Of a stretch of 64,000 nt of DNA, positions 52,863-60,259 are shown piece by piece. Where the stretch lies: positions 124,001-188,000 of the forward strand of contig JBEKVB010000003.1 of assembly GCA_049514435.1 (NCBI GenBank). Reading direction: 5' to 3'. Below the pieces are notes generated by a model, which made no database searches, was not told the DNA's origin, and worked only from the letters and a program-made list of their open reading frames with translations. Position numbers and translations under genes: made by a program. Origin of the DNA: UBA4810 sp002479215. GTDB lineage: Bacteria; Desulfobacterota; Syntrophia; Syntrophales; Smithellaceae. How positions within the stretch are numbered: position 1 is the first letter of the stretch; each line of letters begins with the position of its first letter.

Positions 52863-52944
52863 CAAAATAATTATCCCAAATAACCATTTATTTTTCATTG
52901 TTCAGCTCCTGCTTTGTGAAGTGAACAATTCCCTTTATTTTTCT

Positions 52945-52972
52945 AAAAAATTTTCAGCCTGTCAATGCGCAT
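52945..52972 (+). repeat. 28-bp direct repeat, right copy
   Basis: Partner of 38605-38632, three transitions apart, same orientation. It lies 235 bp inside attR. Confidence 0.6.
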
Positions 52973-53078
52973 GAAGGAGGGATACCTCACAAACGGGGCG
53001 ACCCTATCTCTTAAAAAAGGGGGTATCCGGGGGGTAAAGGGAAGCATTCTTTTTGGGTGTGCGATCTGCTACGGAAGG

Positions 53079-53095
53079 TGTAACTAAATTGTAAC
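53079..53095. promoter_or_regulatory. putative arm-type site pair 3 (near attR)
   Basis: TGTAAC at 53079 and 53090, offset 11 bp (TGTAACTAAATTGTAAC), 113 bp inside the attR repeat. The matching pair at the other end is 69 bp inside attL. Confidence 0.55.
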
Positions 53096-53207
53096 CGTCT
53101 TAACCGAAAATAAACAAACATAAACAAACATAATCCAACTTGCTCATGGTAACATGTCAATATATAAAGGCTTAATTATGATGGGAAATCGCCTTTATGT
53201 TAGTTAC

Positions 53208-53274
53208 GACTTCAAATCCAGTGTGGGGCGCTAGAACCGTCCCGGGTGGGTTCGATTCCCATGCGCTTCCGCCA
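53208..53274 (+). repeat. attR: 67-bp direct repeat of tRNA-Sec 3' end
   Basis: Exact copy of 28753-28819. It starts in the anticodon arm and lacks the tRNA 5' half, so it is not a functional tRNA gene. Confidence 0.97.
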
Positions 53275-53335
53275 TGCATAAATTTAATGCAGATGTGGTG
53301 CAATAACTGCCGGAATTAATTAAATAGATACAGAC

Positions 53336-53364
53336 TTGACAGAAATATTAATTGAACCTATAAT
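53336..53364 (+). promoter_or_regulatory. consensus sigma-70 promoter for dsbC
   Basis: TTGACA (53336-53341), 17-bp spacer, TATAAT (53359-53364): a perfect match in both boxes. It lies outside the island, 62 bp beyond attR. Confidence 0.88.
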
Positions 53365-53393
53365 TAACCATATTCTTAAGGAGGTATAAATTA

Positions 53394-54092
53394 ATGAAAA
53401 AATTAGTTTTAATTGTTTTATGTCTTCTTCTCATTATTCCTGTTTGTGCCGGCGCAAAAAATCTCAGCTCCGAAGATAAGTTTAAGAAGAGTTTCCCAAA
53501 AAACAATTTTGAAAGCATAAAACCTACTTCCATTAAAGGAGTATACGAAATTTACGACGGCAATCAGATTTACTACTTTATGCCGGAAGCAGAGGTTATT
53601 ATTTACGGCAATATAATTTCCAAAAACGGGGTAAATATCACCCGGGAAAGCAATTTAAAAAAGATTGCAGCAAAAATGGCCAATCTGCCTTTGGATAGCG
53701 CTTTGAAAATCGGCAATGGAAAAACTCCTGTGATAGAATTTATGGATCCCGACTGTTCTTACTGTCGTCAAGCTTACAATTTTTTCTCTCAACGCCAGGA
53801 TGTAACCATTTATGTTTTCTTCTCTCCCTCATTTCAAAACTCGGAAAAAAAGATCAGGCATATCTTATGCGCCCCGGATAAATTAAAGATGTATGAAGAA
53901 GTCCTTACGGGGAAATTTGATAATAATGCCCCGCTTAATATTTGCACAGATAAAAAAGTTGATGAGACTGTCAAAACACATATACGGCTTTCTTCTCAAA
54001 TAGGAATCAGATCAATACCCTTATTTTTTATCAAAGGACAGGTGATTGTCGGTTTCGAAAAAGCTATTATTGAAAATATTTTGAAAGACTAG
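53394..54092 (+). CDS. dsbC: DsbC-type thiol:disulfide interchange protein
   Basis: A periplasmic disulfide isomerase/reductase. The signal peptide ends near CAGA-K. An N-terminal cystatin-like dimerisation region (about 40-100, SIKGVYEIYDGNQIYYFMPE) precedes a thioredoxin-fold domain with the active site DPDCSYCRQAY and the cis-Pro loop IRSIPLFF. Length (232 aa) matches DsbC. The active-site dipeptide Ser-Tyr differs slightly from the usual Gly-Tyr. AAGGAGG precedes the ATG. The cytochrome gene starts 10 bp after its stop and is probably cotranscribed. Confidence 0.88.
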   Translation: MKKLVLIVLCLLLIIPVCAGAKNLSSEDKFKKSFPKNNFESIKPTSIKGVYEIYDGNQIYYFMPEAEVIIYGNIISKNGVNITRESNLKKIAAKMANLPLDSALKIGNGKTPVIEFMDPDCSYCRQAYNFFSQRQDVTIYVFFSPSFQNSEKKIRHILCAPDKLKMYEEVLTGKFDNNAPLNICTDKKVDETVKTHIRLSSQIGIRSIPLFFIKGQVIVGFEKAIIENILKD

Positions 54093-54102
54093 GGAGGTAT
54101 TT

Positions 54103-54363
54103 ATGAAAATGTTTTTTGTTGTTTTGATTAGTGGTGTTTTTTTACTATTGCCCGCAACTACCCCTCTTTTTGCTCAACCGGCAGCCAAAAGTTTGGTAGA
54201 CAAGGAATGCTCCAAATGTCATAATACAAAAAGAATTTATAGTGCCAATAAAAAAGCAGGCGAATGGGAAAAAACGGTTGACCGAATGATTAAAAAAGGA
54301 GCCAAAATTAAACCGGAAGAAAAAGACGCAGTTATGAAATATCTTAATACTCTAAATAAGTAA
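54103..54363 (+). CDS. small periplasmic monohaem c-type cytochrome
   Basis: An 86-residue protein with a signal peptide (cleavage near FAQP-A) and one haem-binding CSKCH motif. The C-terminal helix ends in DAVMKYLNTLNK, as in small class I cytochromes. A possible distal Met ligand lies in VDRMIKKGAKI. GGAGG precedes the ATG. It follows dsbC, which fits because haem attachment needs reduced periplasmic cysteines. It is probably a soluble electron carrier or sensor. Confidence 0.82.
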   Translation: MKMFFVVLISGVFLLLPATTPLFAQPAAKSLVDKECSKCHNTKRIYSANKKAGEWEKTVDRMIKKGAKIKPEEKDAVMKYLNTLNK

Positions 54364-54411
54364 TTTTAGGCAGTTATAGTTTTCTTTATCTAAAAAAAAT
54401 TGCTCTCGAAT

Positions 54412-56310
54412 TTAACGAATTTTTGCACCCGCTTGCGCTTCGCGGTCAAATGTGAGAATGGTAAGTCCTTTGTCCGTATCGGTAGCCAAAATCATACCAC
54501 ACGATTCTATTCCCATTAATTGCATGGGCTTCAAATTGGCAATCATCACTATTTTTTTGCCAACTAATTCTTCGGGAGAATAATCTTTGCCAATACCGGC
54601 AACAATAGTCCTTTCTTCGCCGATATCAACTTTCAGCTTCAAAAGCTTATTGGATTTAGGAACGATCTCCGCCTCCAAGATTTTAGCAACGCGCAAGTCG
54701 ATCCTGGCAAATTGCTCGTAATCAATCTCCTGTCCTAAATCGGCAAGAGATTCTCGTTTTGTGGTTTTGTGACTTTCTTTTTCTTTATCGATGCGCGGAA
54801 ATAATAATTCGCCGCGAATTAAAGCACTGCCCGCAGTTAAAGCATTCTCTTTACGAATACTGGCCAAATCCAGCCGGTGAGATTCATCCACGCCAATTTG
54901 CTGTAAAATTTTCCCCGAGGCTTGCGGCATAAAAGGAGATATCAGAATAGCTATCGCCCGCAAGGCCGCAAGCAAATCATACATTATCGCTGTTAATTTT
55001 CTCTTGTTTTCCTGATTTTTACCCAAAATCCATGGCTCTTTTTCTGCAATGTATTTGTTGGTAACATTGATAAATTCCCAAATGGCAATCAAAGCTTTAT
55101 GCAGGGACATGTCGTTAAAACAAACTTCTACTTCGGAGAGTGTTTTGAGAGCAGCTCCGTACAGCAGGGAATCTTTCTTTTTATGGCTTGTTTCCGGCAC
55201 TTTACCATCACAGTACTTGATAGCCATCGTGATGACGCGACTAACCAGATTGCCTAAATCATTAGCCAGGTCTGAGTTTAATCTTTTTACAAAAGCTTCC
55301 TCGGAAAAATTGGAATCCAGTCCAAACACCATATCACGCAAAAGGAAATAGCGAAAAGCATCCAACCCGTATTTATCTTTCAAATCAATCGGTCGAACTA
55401 CATTACCCAGGCTTTTGGACATTTTGCTTTGATCTGAATTCCAATAACCGTGAACATTCAAGTGCTGATAAGGTTCAATGCCCGCCGCTTTGAGCATTGT
55501 CGGCCAGTAAATTCCATGCGGTTTTAAAATATCTTTGGCAATCAGATGCTGAGCGGCCGGCCAGAATTTTTTAAATTTATCGCCGTAGGGATAATCCAGT
55601 GCAGTAATATAATTAATTAAAGCGTCAAACCAGACATAGGTCACATAGTTTTCATCGAACGGCAAAGTAATACCCCATTGCAGGCGTGTCTTGGGGCGGG
55701 AAATGCAAAGATCATCCAGGGGATCGCGTAAAAAGGCCAATACCTCATTTTTATATCTTTCCGGGCGGATAAAATCCGGATACTTTTTGATGTAACTAAT
55801 AAGCCAATCCTGATACTTGCTCATCCGGAAGAAATAATTGTTCTCTTCACGGTATTCAGGCTTAGTTTGATGATCAGGACATTTACCATCTACCAATTCT
55901 TTTTCCACGTAAAATCGTTCACAGCCAACACAATAATAACCCCTGTATTGACCAAAATAAATTTCGCCGGAATTATAAACCTTCTGCAAAATATAACGTA
56001 CAGTATCAATGTGATTGCTATCCGTTGTTCTGATGAAATAATCGTTTGTTATAGACAGTTCCGGCCACAAGCTACGAAATTGCGCGCTTATTTTGTCCGC
56101 ATATTCTTTGGGAGTAACCCCGGCTTTTTGCGCCGCTTCGGCAATTTTATCCCCGTGTTCATCAGTCCCGGTAACAAAAAACGTTTCCGCGCCGGCCATG
56201 CGGTGATACCTAGCCAAAACATCTGCTACAATGGTCGTGTAAGCATGACCGATGTGCGGCGAAGCATTAACATAATAAATTGGTGTTGTGATATAAAACA
56301 ATTTCGGCAT
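54412..56310 (-). CDS. metG: methionine--tRNA ligase
   Basis: Class I aminoacyl-tRNA synthetase of 632 residues. HIGH motif is PHIGHAYT near the N-terminus. Zinc-type cysteines occur at CVGCERFYVEKELVDGKCPDH, shown here in part. KMSKS occurs as MSKSLGN. A helical anticodon-binding domain follows. A C-terminal EMAP/Trbp111-like tRNA-binding OB domain (RIDLRVAKILEAE, then MILAT) serves dimerisation. The full-length form with the C-terminal OB is expected. It ends the tmk-holB-ricT-metG run. Confidence 0.97.
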   Translation of the reverse strand: MPKLFYITTPIYYVNASPHIGHAYTTIVADVLARYHRMAGAETFFVTGTDEHGDKIAEAAQKAGVTPKEYADKISAQFRSLWPELSITNDYFIRTTDSNHIDTVRYILQKVYNSGEIYFGQYRGYYCVGCERFYVEKELVDGKCPDHQTKPEYREENNYFFRMSKYQDWLISYIKKYPDFIRPERYKNEVLAFLRDPLDDLCISRPKTRLQWGITLPFDENYVTYVWFDALINYITALDYPYGDKFKKFWPAAQHLIAKDILKPHGIYWPTMLKAAGIEPYQHLNVHGYWNSDQSKMSKSLGNVVRPIDLKDKYGLDAFRYFLLRDMVFGLDSNFSEEAFVKRLNSDLANDLGNLVSRVITMAIKYCDGKVPETSHKKKDSLLYGAALKTLSEVEVCFNDMSLHKALIAIWEFINVTNKYIAEKEPWILGKNQENKRKLTAIMYDLLAALRAIAILISPFMPQASGKILQQIGVDESHRLDLASIRKENALTAGSALIRGELLFPRIDKEKESHKTTKRESLADLGQEIDYEQFARIDLRVAKILEAEIVPKSNKLLKLKVDIGEERTIVAGIGKDYSPEELVGKKIVMIANLKPMQLMGIESCGMILATDTDKGLTILTFDREAQAGAKIR

Positions 56311-56330
56311 ATAAAGACCCTTCCGTCAAC

Positions 56331-57107
56331 TCATGATAAAAAATCGCCGTCTTCATCCAGTTTTTCCAAATCATCGGTATTTTTATCTTCCGGTAAAAGC
56401 TTATCGGAATTATCCAGCGCTGTGTTTCCGTCATGGATAGCAGTTTTTGCACATTTTTTTGATCCGGTGCATTCTTCATGTTCGAAAGCGAGACAGCACA
56501 TCAGCCGGCCGCATAAACCAGAAATCTTTTCCGGATTAAGCGACATACTCTGTTCTTTAGCCATTTTGACGGTAACTCTCTCCAAATTCTGCAAAATTCC
56601 TGCGCAACAAACCATCCGGCCGCAAATGGCGATACCTTTAGTAATACGCGCTTCTTGGCGGGCGCCGATTTGTTTTAGTTCTATTCGTGTTTTGAATCTT
56701 TGAACAAGGTCTTTAACCAGTTCGCGGAAATCCACTCGGTTTTCAGCGGTAAAATAAAAAATGATTTTACTTTTGTCGAATAGGCAATCCACATCGATCA
56801 CTTTCATGGATAACCCTCTTTCCTGAATTTTTTCCAAACAAAATTTCCGGGCTTCTTCTTCCAGCTTGTCATTTTCAGCTTTAACCCGAATATCTTCGGA
56901 TATCACTTTGCGTACGACCTTTTTCAAATTTCCCGGCAGTGCCGATGGCGGGCACCTGTTAACATCAGTGACAACAATACCCATCGAAAGACCGTTATCG
57001 GTATTGACGATAACCCTATCATCTTTGTGAAGAATAAGATCGGCAGCGTTGAAACTATATATCCTGCCTTCTTTTTTAAACTTAACACCGACTATGTTAG
57101 TAAGCAA
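56331..57107 (-). CDS. ricT: PSP1-domain protein, RicT/YaaT-like
   Basis: A 258-residue PSP1 protein. The domain spans most of the chain, with conserved IGARQEARITKGIAICGRMVC (given in part), CCAGILQN, LCGRLMCC and FEHEEC cysteines that hold iron-sulphur clusters in the Bacillus Ric complex. The start is TTG at 57107; an ATG just upstream opens only a five-codon frame, which overlaps it. The charged C-terminal tail is not conserved. Gene order holB-ricT-metG is widespread. A role in RNA processing or development is known only for Bacillus. Confidence 0.9.
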   Translation of the reverse strand: MLTNIVGVKFKKEGRIYSFNAADLILHKDDRVIVNTDNGLSMGIVVTDVNRCPPSALPGNLKKVVRKVISEDIRVKAENDKLEEEARKFCLEKIQERGLSMKVIDVDCLFDKSKIIFYFTAENRVDFRELVKDLVQRFKTRIELKQIGARQEARITKGIAICGRMVCCAGILQNLERVTVKMAKEQSMSLNPEKISGLCGRLMCCLAFEHEECTGSKKCAKTAIHDGNTALDNSDKLLPEDKNTDDLEKLDEDGDFLS

Positions 57108-57126
57108 TCTTCATCCTACCAAAATT

Positions 57127-58107
57127 TTAATAATTTAACTTAAATGCCATTGTTTCCAATGTCAATGATTTGTTGCCATTATGTTCGATCGTCTCTCCTG
57201 CCTTCTCTATCAATTTAATATTCTGAAGAATTTGTTCGCCGGATAAACGAGCAGCCATGACGGCAATAAAAGAAAATTTATCCTGATTTATCAGTATTTG
57301 GGCTTTACGGGTTTCTTTAAAGACCAATGCATCTCGAAAACAACTGCTAAGAATATCCAATCCCATTTTGATTCCCTTTTTATCTTGAGCCAAAAAGGAC
57401 GCGAAGGTAATCAAGCTGAAGGGTTCACTATTTCGCGTACCGGCAAGCAATTCAAAAGTTCCCATGCGATAGGCGATTACATCTTCATTATTTAACTCCA
57501 GCGCTCGGCCAATGGACCCGCCGGATAGACCGGCTAATAACAAGGCTTTTTGCTCTTCCATGCCCATTCGGTCAATAAGAAATTGCACAATAATATTATT
57601 ACTCAACGGATTAAAACGTATATGTCTGCAGCGCGAAATGATCGTCGCCGGCAAAGAATATGGCCTACTTGTAATCAATATCAGTACATTCACCGGAGAC
57701 GGTTCTTCCAGTGTTTTCAATAGAGCATTGGCCGCTTGATCATTCATTTTGTCCGCATTGTCGATAATAAACACCCGGTACTTTGCTTCCAGCGGTTTAA
57801 ACTTCATTTGTTCCTGAATTTGACGGACGGCATTAATGCGAATGAATTGACCCTCAGCTTCTATGCAAAAAAAATCGGGATGGCTGCCACGCTCGATTTT
57901 CCGGCAGGAAAAACATTTACCACAAGAATCCTGGCGTGCATCCTCACCCTGACAATTGAAAGCTTTGGCAAACTCTCGAGCTAAAGTTTTTTTGCCGACG
58001 GCAGGGATGCCGCTAAAAAGGTAAGCATGCCCTATTCGTCTTTGAGATAGGGTTTTTCGGAAAATTTCTATTTGTTTTTCATGACCCAAAACATCGCGAA
58101 AAGACAT
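57127..58107 (-). CDS. holB: DNA polymerase III delta' subunit
   Basis: A clamp-loader subunit. The AAA+ module has a Walker-A-like GIPAVGKKTLA, zinc-binding cysteines in CQGEDARQDSCGKCFSC, Walker B region FIIDNADKMNDQAANALLK and SRC motif (SRCRHI). A C-terminal helical collar domain follows. Length (326 aa) is usual. ATG 58107 gives the canonical MSFRDVLGH start; a GTG two codons earlier is possible. It lies 35 bp after tmk. Confidence 0.93.
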   Translation of the reverse strand: MSFRDVLGHEKQIEIFRKTLSQRRIGHAYLFSGIPAVGKKTLAREFAKAFNCQGEDARQDSCGKCFSCRKIERGSHPDFFCIEAEGQFIRINAVRQIQEQMKFKPLEAKYRVFIIDNADKMNDQAANALLKTLEEPSPVNVLILITSRPYSLPATIISRCRHIRFNPLSNNIIVQFLIDRMGMEEQKALLLAGLSGGSIGRALELNNEDVIAYRMGTFELLAGTRNSEPFSLITFASFLAQDKKGIKMGLDILSSCFRDALVFKETRKAQILINQDKFSFIAVMAARLSGEQILQNIKLIEKAGETIEHNGNKSLTLETMAFKLNY

Positions 58108-58148
58108 AATCACATTATACTATAATTTTAAGGAAAGCATTCCGAATA

Positions 58149-58796
58149 CTAATTTAGCGAGTTTATAAAATCCACTATATGCCGACGCACCTCTTCTTGA
58201 ATTGTATCGACATCGCGCGTTGCGTCAATTAAACGGAAGCGTTCCGGCTCTTTTTTATAAATATTAAGATAGCCTTCACGAACTCGTTTGTGAAAATCCA
58301 TGTTTTCTCTTTCAAACCTATCGGAAAACGCGGATTCTTTAAGCAGATTGTTCCTTTCTGTTGCTCTCTGTAGTCCGATTTCGACCGGCAAATCAAAAAG
58401 AAAAGTCAAATTTGGTTTCAAAAGCATTGACGAATAATCATTAATAATCTTGATAAATTCAAGGTTCAATCCGCGAGCTATACCCTGATAAGCAAAAGTT
58501 GCGTCAGAAAAACGGTCACACAACACCACCCTGTCTTGTTTTAATGCGGGTATAATCATCTCCCGGACATGTTGTGCCCGGGCCGCGCAAAATAGAAACG
58601 CTTCCGTTTCGGCACACATATAGTGATGGCCCCTGTTAAATAAGATGCCGCCGATTTTCCTGCCAATGTCGGTCCCGGAAGGTTCCTGAGTAATTAAAAG
58701 TGGGACATGCTTCTCAATTAAATACTGAGCCACAAGTCTCATTTGAGTTGACTTTCCCGAACCTTCAATACCTTCAAAGGTAATTAAACTTTTCAT
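58149..58796 (-). CDS. tmk: thymidylate kinase
   Basis: Phosphorylates dTMP to dTDP. The P-loop is FEGIEGSGKSTQ, the dTMP-site motif is DRFSDATFAYQG, and LID-region arginines are present (RFERENMDFHKRVREGY). Length (215 aa) is normal. It lies directly upstream of holB on the same strand, a conserved pairing. Confidence 0.96.
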   Translation of the reverse strand: MKSLITFEGIEGSGKSTQMRLVAQYLIEKHVPLLITQEPSGTDIGRKIGGILFNRGHHYMCAETEAFLFCAARAQHVREMIIPALKQDRVVLCDRFSDATFAYQGIARGLNLEFIKIINDYSSMLLKPNLTFLFDLPVEIGLQRATERNNLLKESAFSDRFERENMDFHKRVREGYLNIYKKEPERFRLIDATRDVDTIQEEVRRHIVDFINSLN

Positions 58797-58994
58797 CGGT
58801 TGAGCCCCCTTCCCCTACCAAAGCCACGGGAAATTACTTTATATAGTCTACAATACCCGGCTCGATATACGTTAAAAATAATAATACATACTTCTTGGTA
58901 GCTAAAAACAGTCTGTAATTAAGAAGAAGGCTTGGGAATAAATCTGCCTGAAGCAAACAGATTAATCCATAGCTGCAAATTTGCCATAAATTAA

Positions 58995-59174
58995 TTATTT
59001 TTCCTCCCCGGGTACAATCGCTTCCACCGGACATTGATCCGCACAAGTTCCGCAATCAGTACAAAGCTTAGCATCGATAACGTATTTGTCTTCGCCTTCG
59101 GAAATTGCTTCCACAGGGCATTCGCCTTCACAAGAGCCGCAAGCGATGCATTCATCAGTAATTACATACGCCAT
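58995..59174 (-). CDS. 2[4Fe-4S] bacterial ferredoxin
   Basis: A 59-residue ferredoxin with two CxxCxxCxxxCP cluster motifs: CIACGSCEGECP (residues 9-20) and CTDCGTCADQCP (38-49), in the internally duplicated pattern VEAI. GGAG lies 9 nt before the ATG at 59174. It is cytoplasmic, has low potential, and is typical of fermentative or syntrophic anaerobes. Its size and motif spacing match clostridial-type ferredoxins closely. Flanking regions of about 180-200 bp carry no gene. Confidence 0.95.
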   Translation of the reverse strand: MAYVITDECIACGSCEGECPVEAISEGEDKYVIDAKLCTDCGTCADQCPVEAIVPGEEK

Positions 59175-59357
59175 GATTATTTATTCTCCTTTTATTAATA
59201 GTTTATTAATAGTTATCTCCATCAAATTTAAATCCGGCCGGCAGGTTAATCGCCGGAAATAATTGCTAATTAACACCCATTATGTTCGGCAATCAATGTA
59301 ATAATGCCGTTTAAATTACAGTAGATTCGCAGTCTGCCTTCGCGATGCAAAAAACTG

Positions 59358-59579
59358 TTAAACGGCAATAACTTCTTTAATATCCGGAAGTTGATTTTTG
59401 ATAATTTTTTCTATCCCCATCTTTAAAGTCATTTGGGACATGGGACAACCCTGGCAAGCGCCGGTCAGTTTCACTTTTACTATACCATCGGCGCTAACAT
59501 CTATAAGTTCTACATCTCCGCCATCTGCCTGCAGCCCGGGCCTGATAAGATCAATAGCTTTTTGTACCTTTTCTTTCAT
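59358..59579 (-). CDS. NifU C-terminal-domain protein (iron-sulphur scaffold)
   Basis: A 73-residue stand-alone NifU/Nfu domain with the cluster motif GACQGCPMSQMTLKMGIE and the preceding RPGLQADGGDVELIDV. It is used to assemble or carry [4Fe-4S] clusters. A good GGAG-like site precedes the ATG. Its neighbours include a ferredoxin and the iron-sulphur enzyme IspH, which are sensible clients. Confidence 0.93.
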   Translation of the reverse strand: MKEKVQKAIDLIRPGLQADGGDVELIDVSADGIVKVKLTGACQGCPMSQMTLKMGIEKIIKNQLPDIKEVIAV

Positions 59580-59630
59580 CTAATTTCTCCCTAATTAGGT
59601 TAAGATTTATCTTTTTCGCCCGCTTATAAT

Positions 59631-60221
59631 TTAATGCGGCATCTCTTTAACCATATCATGCGCTACATCTCGGGCAACTTTAGACAAATCCGGCTTACTC
59701 AGCATATAACTTTCCGTTATATTGTGGCCGGCTTTCCACATCCTTTTGCCGGTGGAAGCTTCATAGAATTTCATAGTCAAACTAACCTTGGCCACTCTTT
59801 TATCCTTTTCGACGGCATAATTCCATTCATCAACGGACACTAGCAAGAACGCGTCAATTTTGGCTAACTCGCCAATTTTCCTACTCAAGTCGGGATCAGA
59901 AAAATCAAGTGTATTCAATTTGGCAAGATATTCCCTGATTGTTTTGCGCAATTCTTCATTAGCCGTAATCTGGCGATTGAGATTCTCGGTATCGGTTACA
60001 TCGGCAAACCACTTCTTTTCTATAAGAACACCAGCAACAATTTTTTCAACAACTCCCCTAGCTTCCTCATAATTGCCAACATCTACCGGGAATACAGCCA
60101 CTTTTTGCGGATGAAAATCTTTTGCCTCCGGTGCTAATTGAGAAAAGCGTAAGCTTCCACAGCCAATAGCTGATAAAATGCAAATAACTAAACCACATAT
60201 CACGAATAATTTTCTTATCAT
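59631..60221 (-). CDS. outer-membrane lipoprotein, GNA1162/DUF799-like
   Basis: A 196-residue lipoprotein. ATG 60221 follows GGAGG. The leader ends in the lipobox SAIGC. The mature protein begins GSLRFSQLAP and contains KVAVFPVDVGNYEEARGVV, IDAFLLVSVDEW and KMRFYEASTGK-like strands with W at WKAGHN. This resembles the GNA1162/putative-secretion lipoproteins that help assemble envelope machines. It is read from the same strand as ispH-ubiA, 38 bp after its stop. The function is inferred only. Confidence 0.7.
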   Translation of the reverse strand: MIRKLFVICGLVICILSAIGCGSLRFSQLAPEAKDFHPQKVAVFPVDVGNYEEARGVVEKIVAGVLIEKKWFADVTDTENLNRQITANEELRKTIREYLAKLNTLDFSDPDLSRKIGELAKIDAFLLVSVDEWNYAVEKDKRVAKVSLTMKFYEASTGKRMWKAGHNITESYMLSKPDLSKVARDVAHDMVKEMPH

Positions 60222-60259
60222 GATACAAAAACCTCCTGGTTTCCTTAAGAACCTTTCTT

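Larger units (their letters stand above)
52863..53207. other. right-end non-coding region of the island
   Basis: No gene is seen. It contains the right copy of the 28-bp repeat (52945-52972), a GGGGGTATCCGGGGGG stretch and the third TGTAAC pair. It ends at attR. Confidence 0.55.
28753..53274. mobile_element. 24.5-kb genomic island integrated in tRNA-Sec
   Basis: Bounded by a 67-bp exact direct repeat of the tRNA-Sec 3' end, with a tyrosine recombinase gene adjacent to attL and an excisionase-like gene nearby. Cargo includes regulators, candidate defence genes, a Mg2+ transport operon with M-box, a large peptidase, a DapF homologue and an IS. tRNA-Sec is a known island target in enterobacteria (for example the LEE). 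No conjugation, capsid or terminase genes are seen, so it appears non-autonomous for transfer. Confidence 0.93.

Noticed and set aside
51972..52898. 308-codon minus-strand frame
   Set aside because: Lies opposite the plus-strand membrane/coiled-coil gene, which has a recognisable layout; the minus frame has no domain signals and no ribosome site.
53208..53274. Second tRNA-Sec gene
   Set aside because: Only the 3' 67 bases are present; the acceptor 5' strand and D arm are missing.
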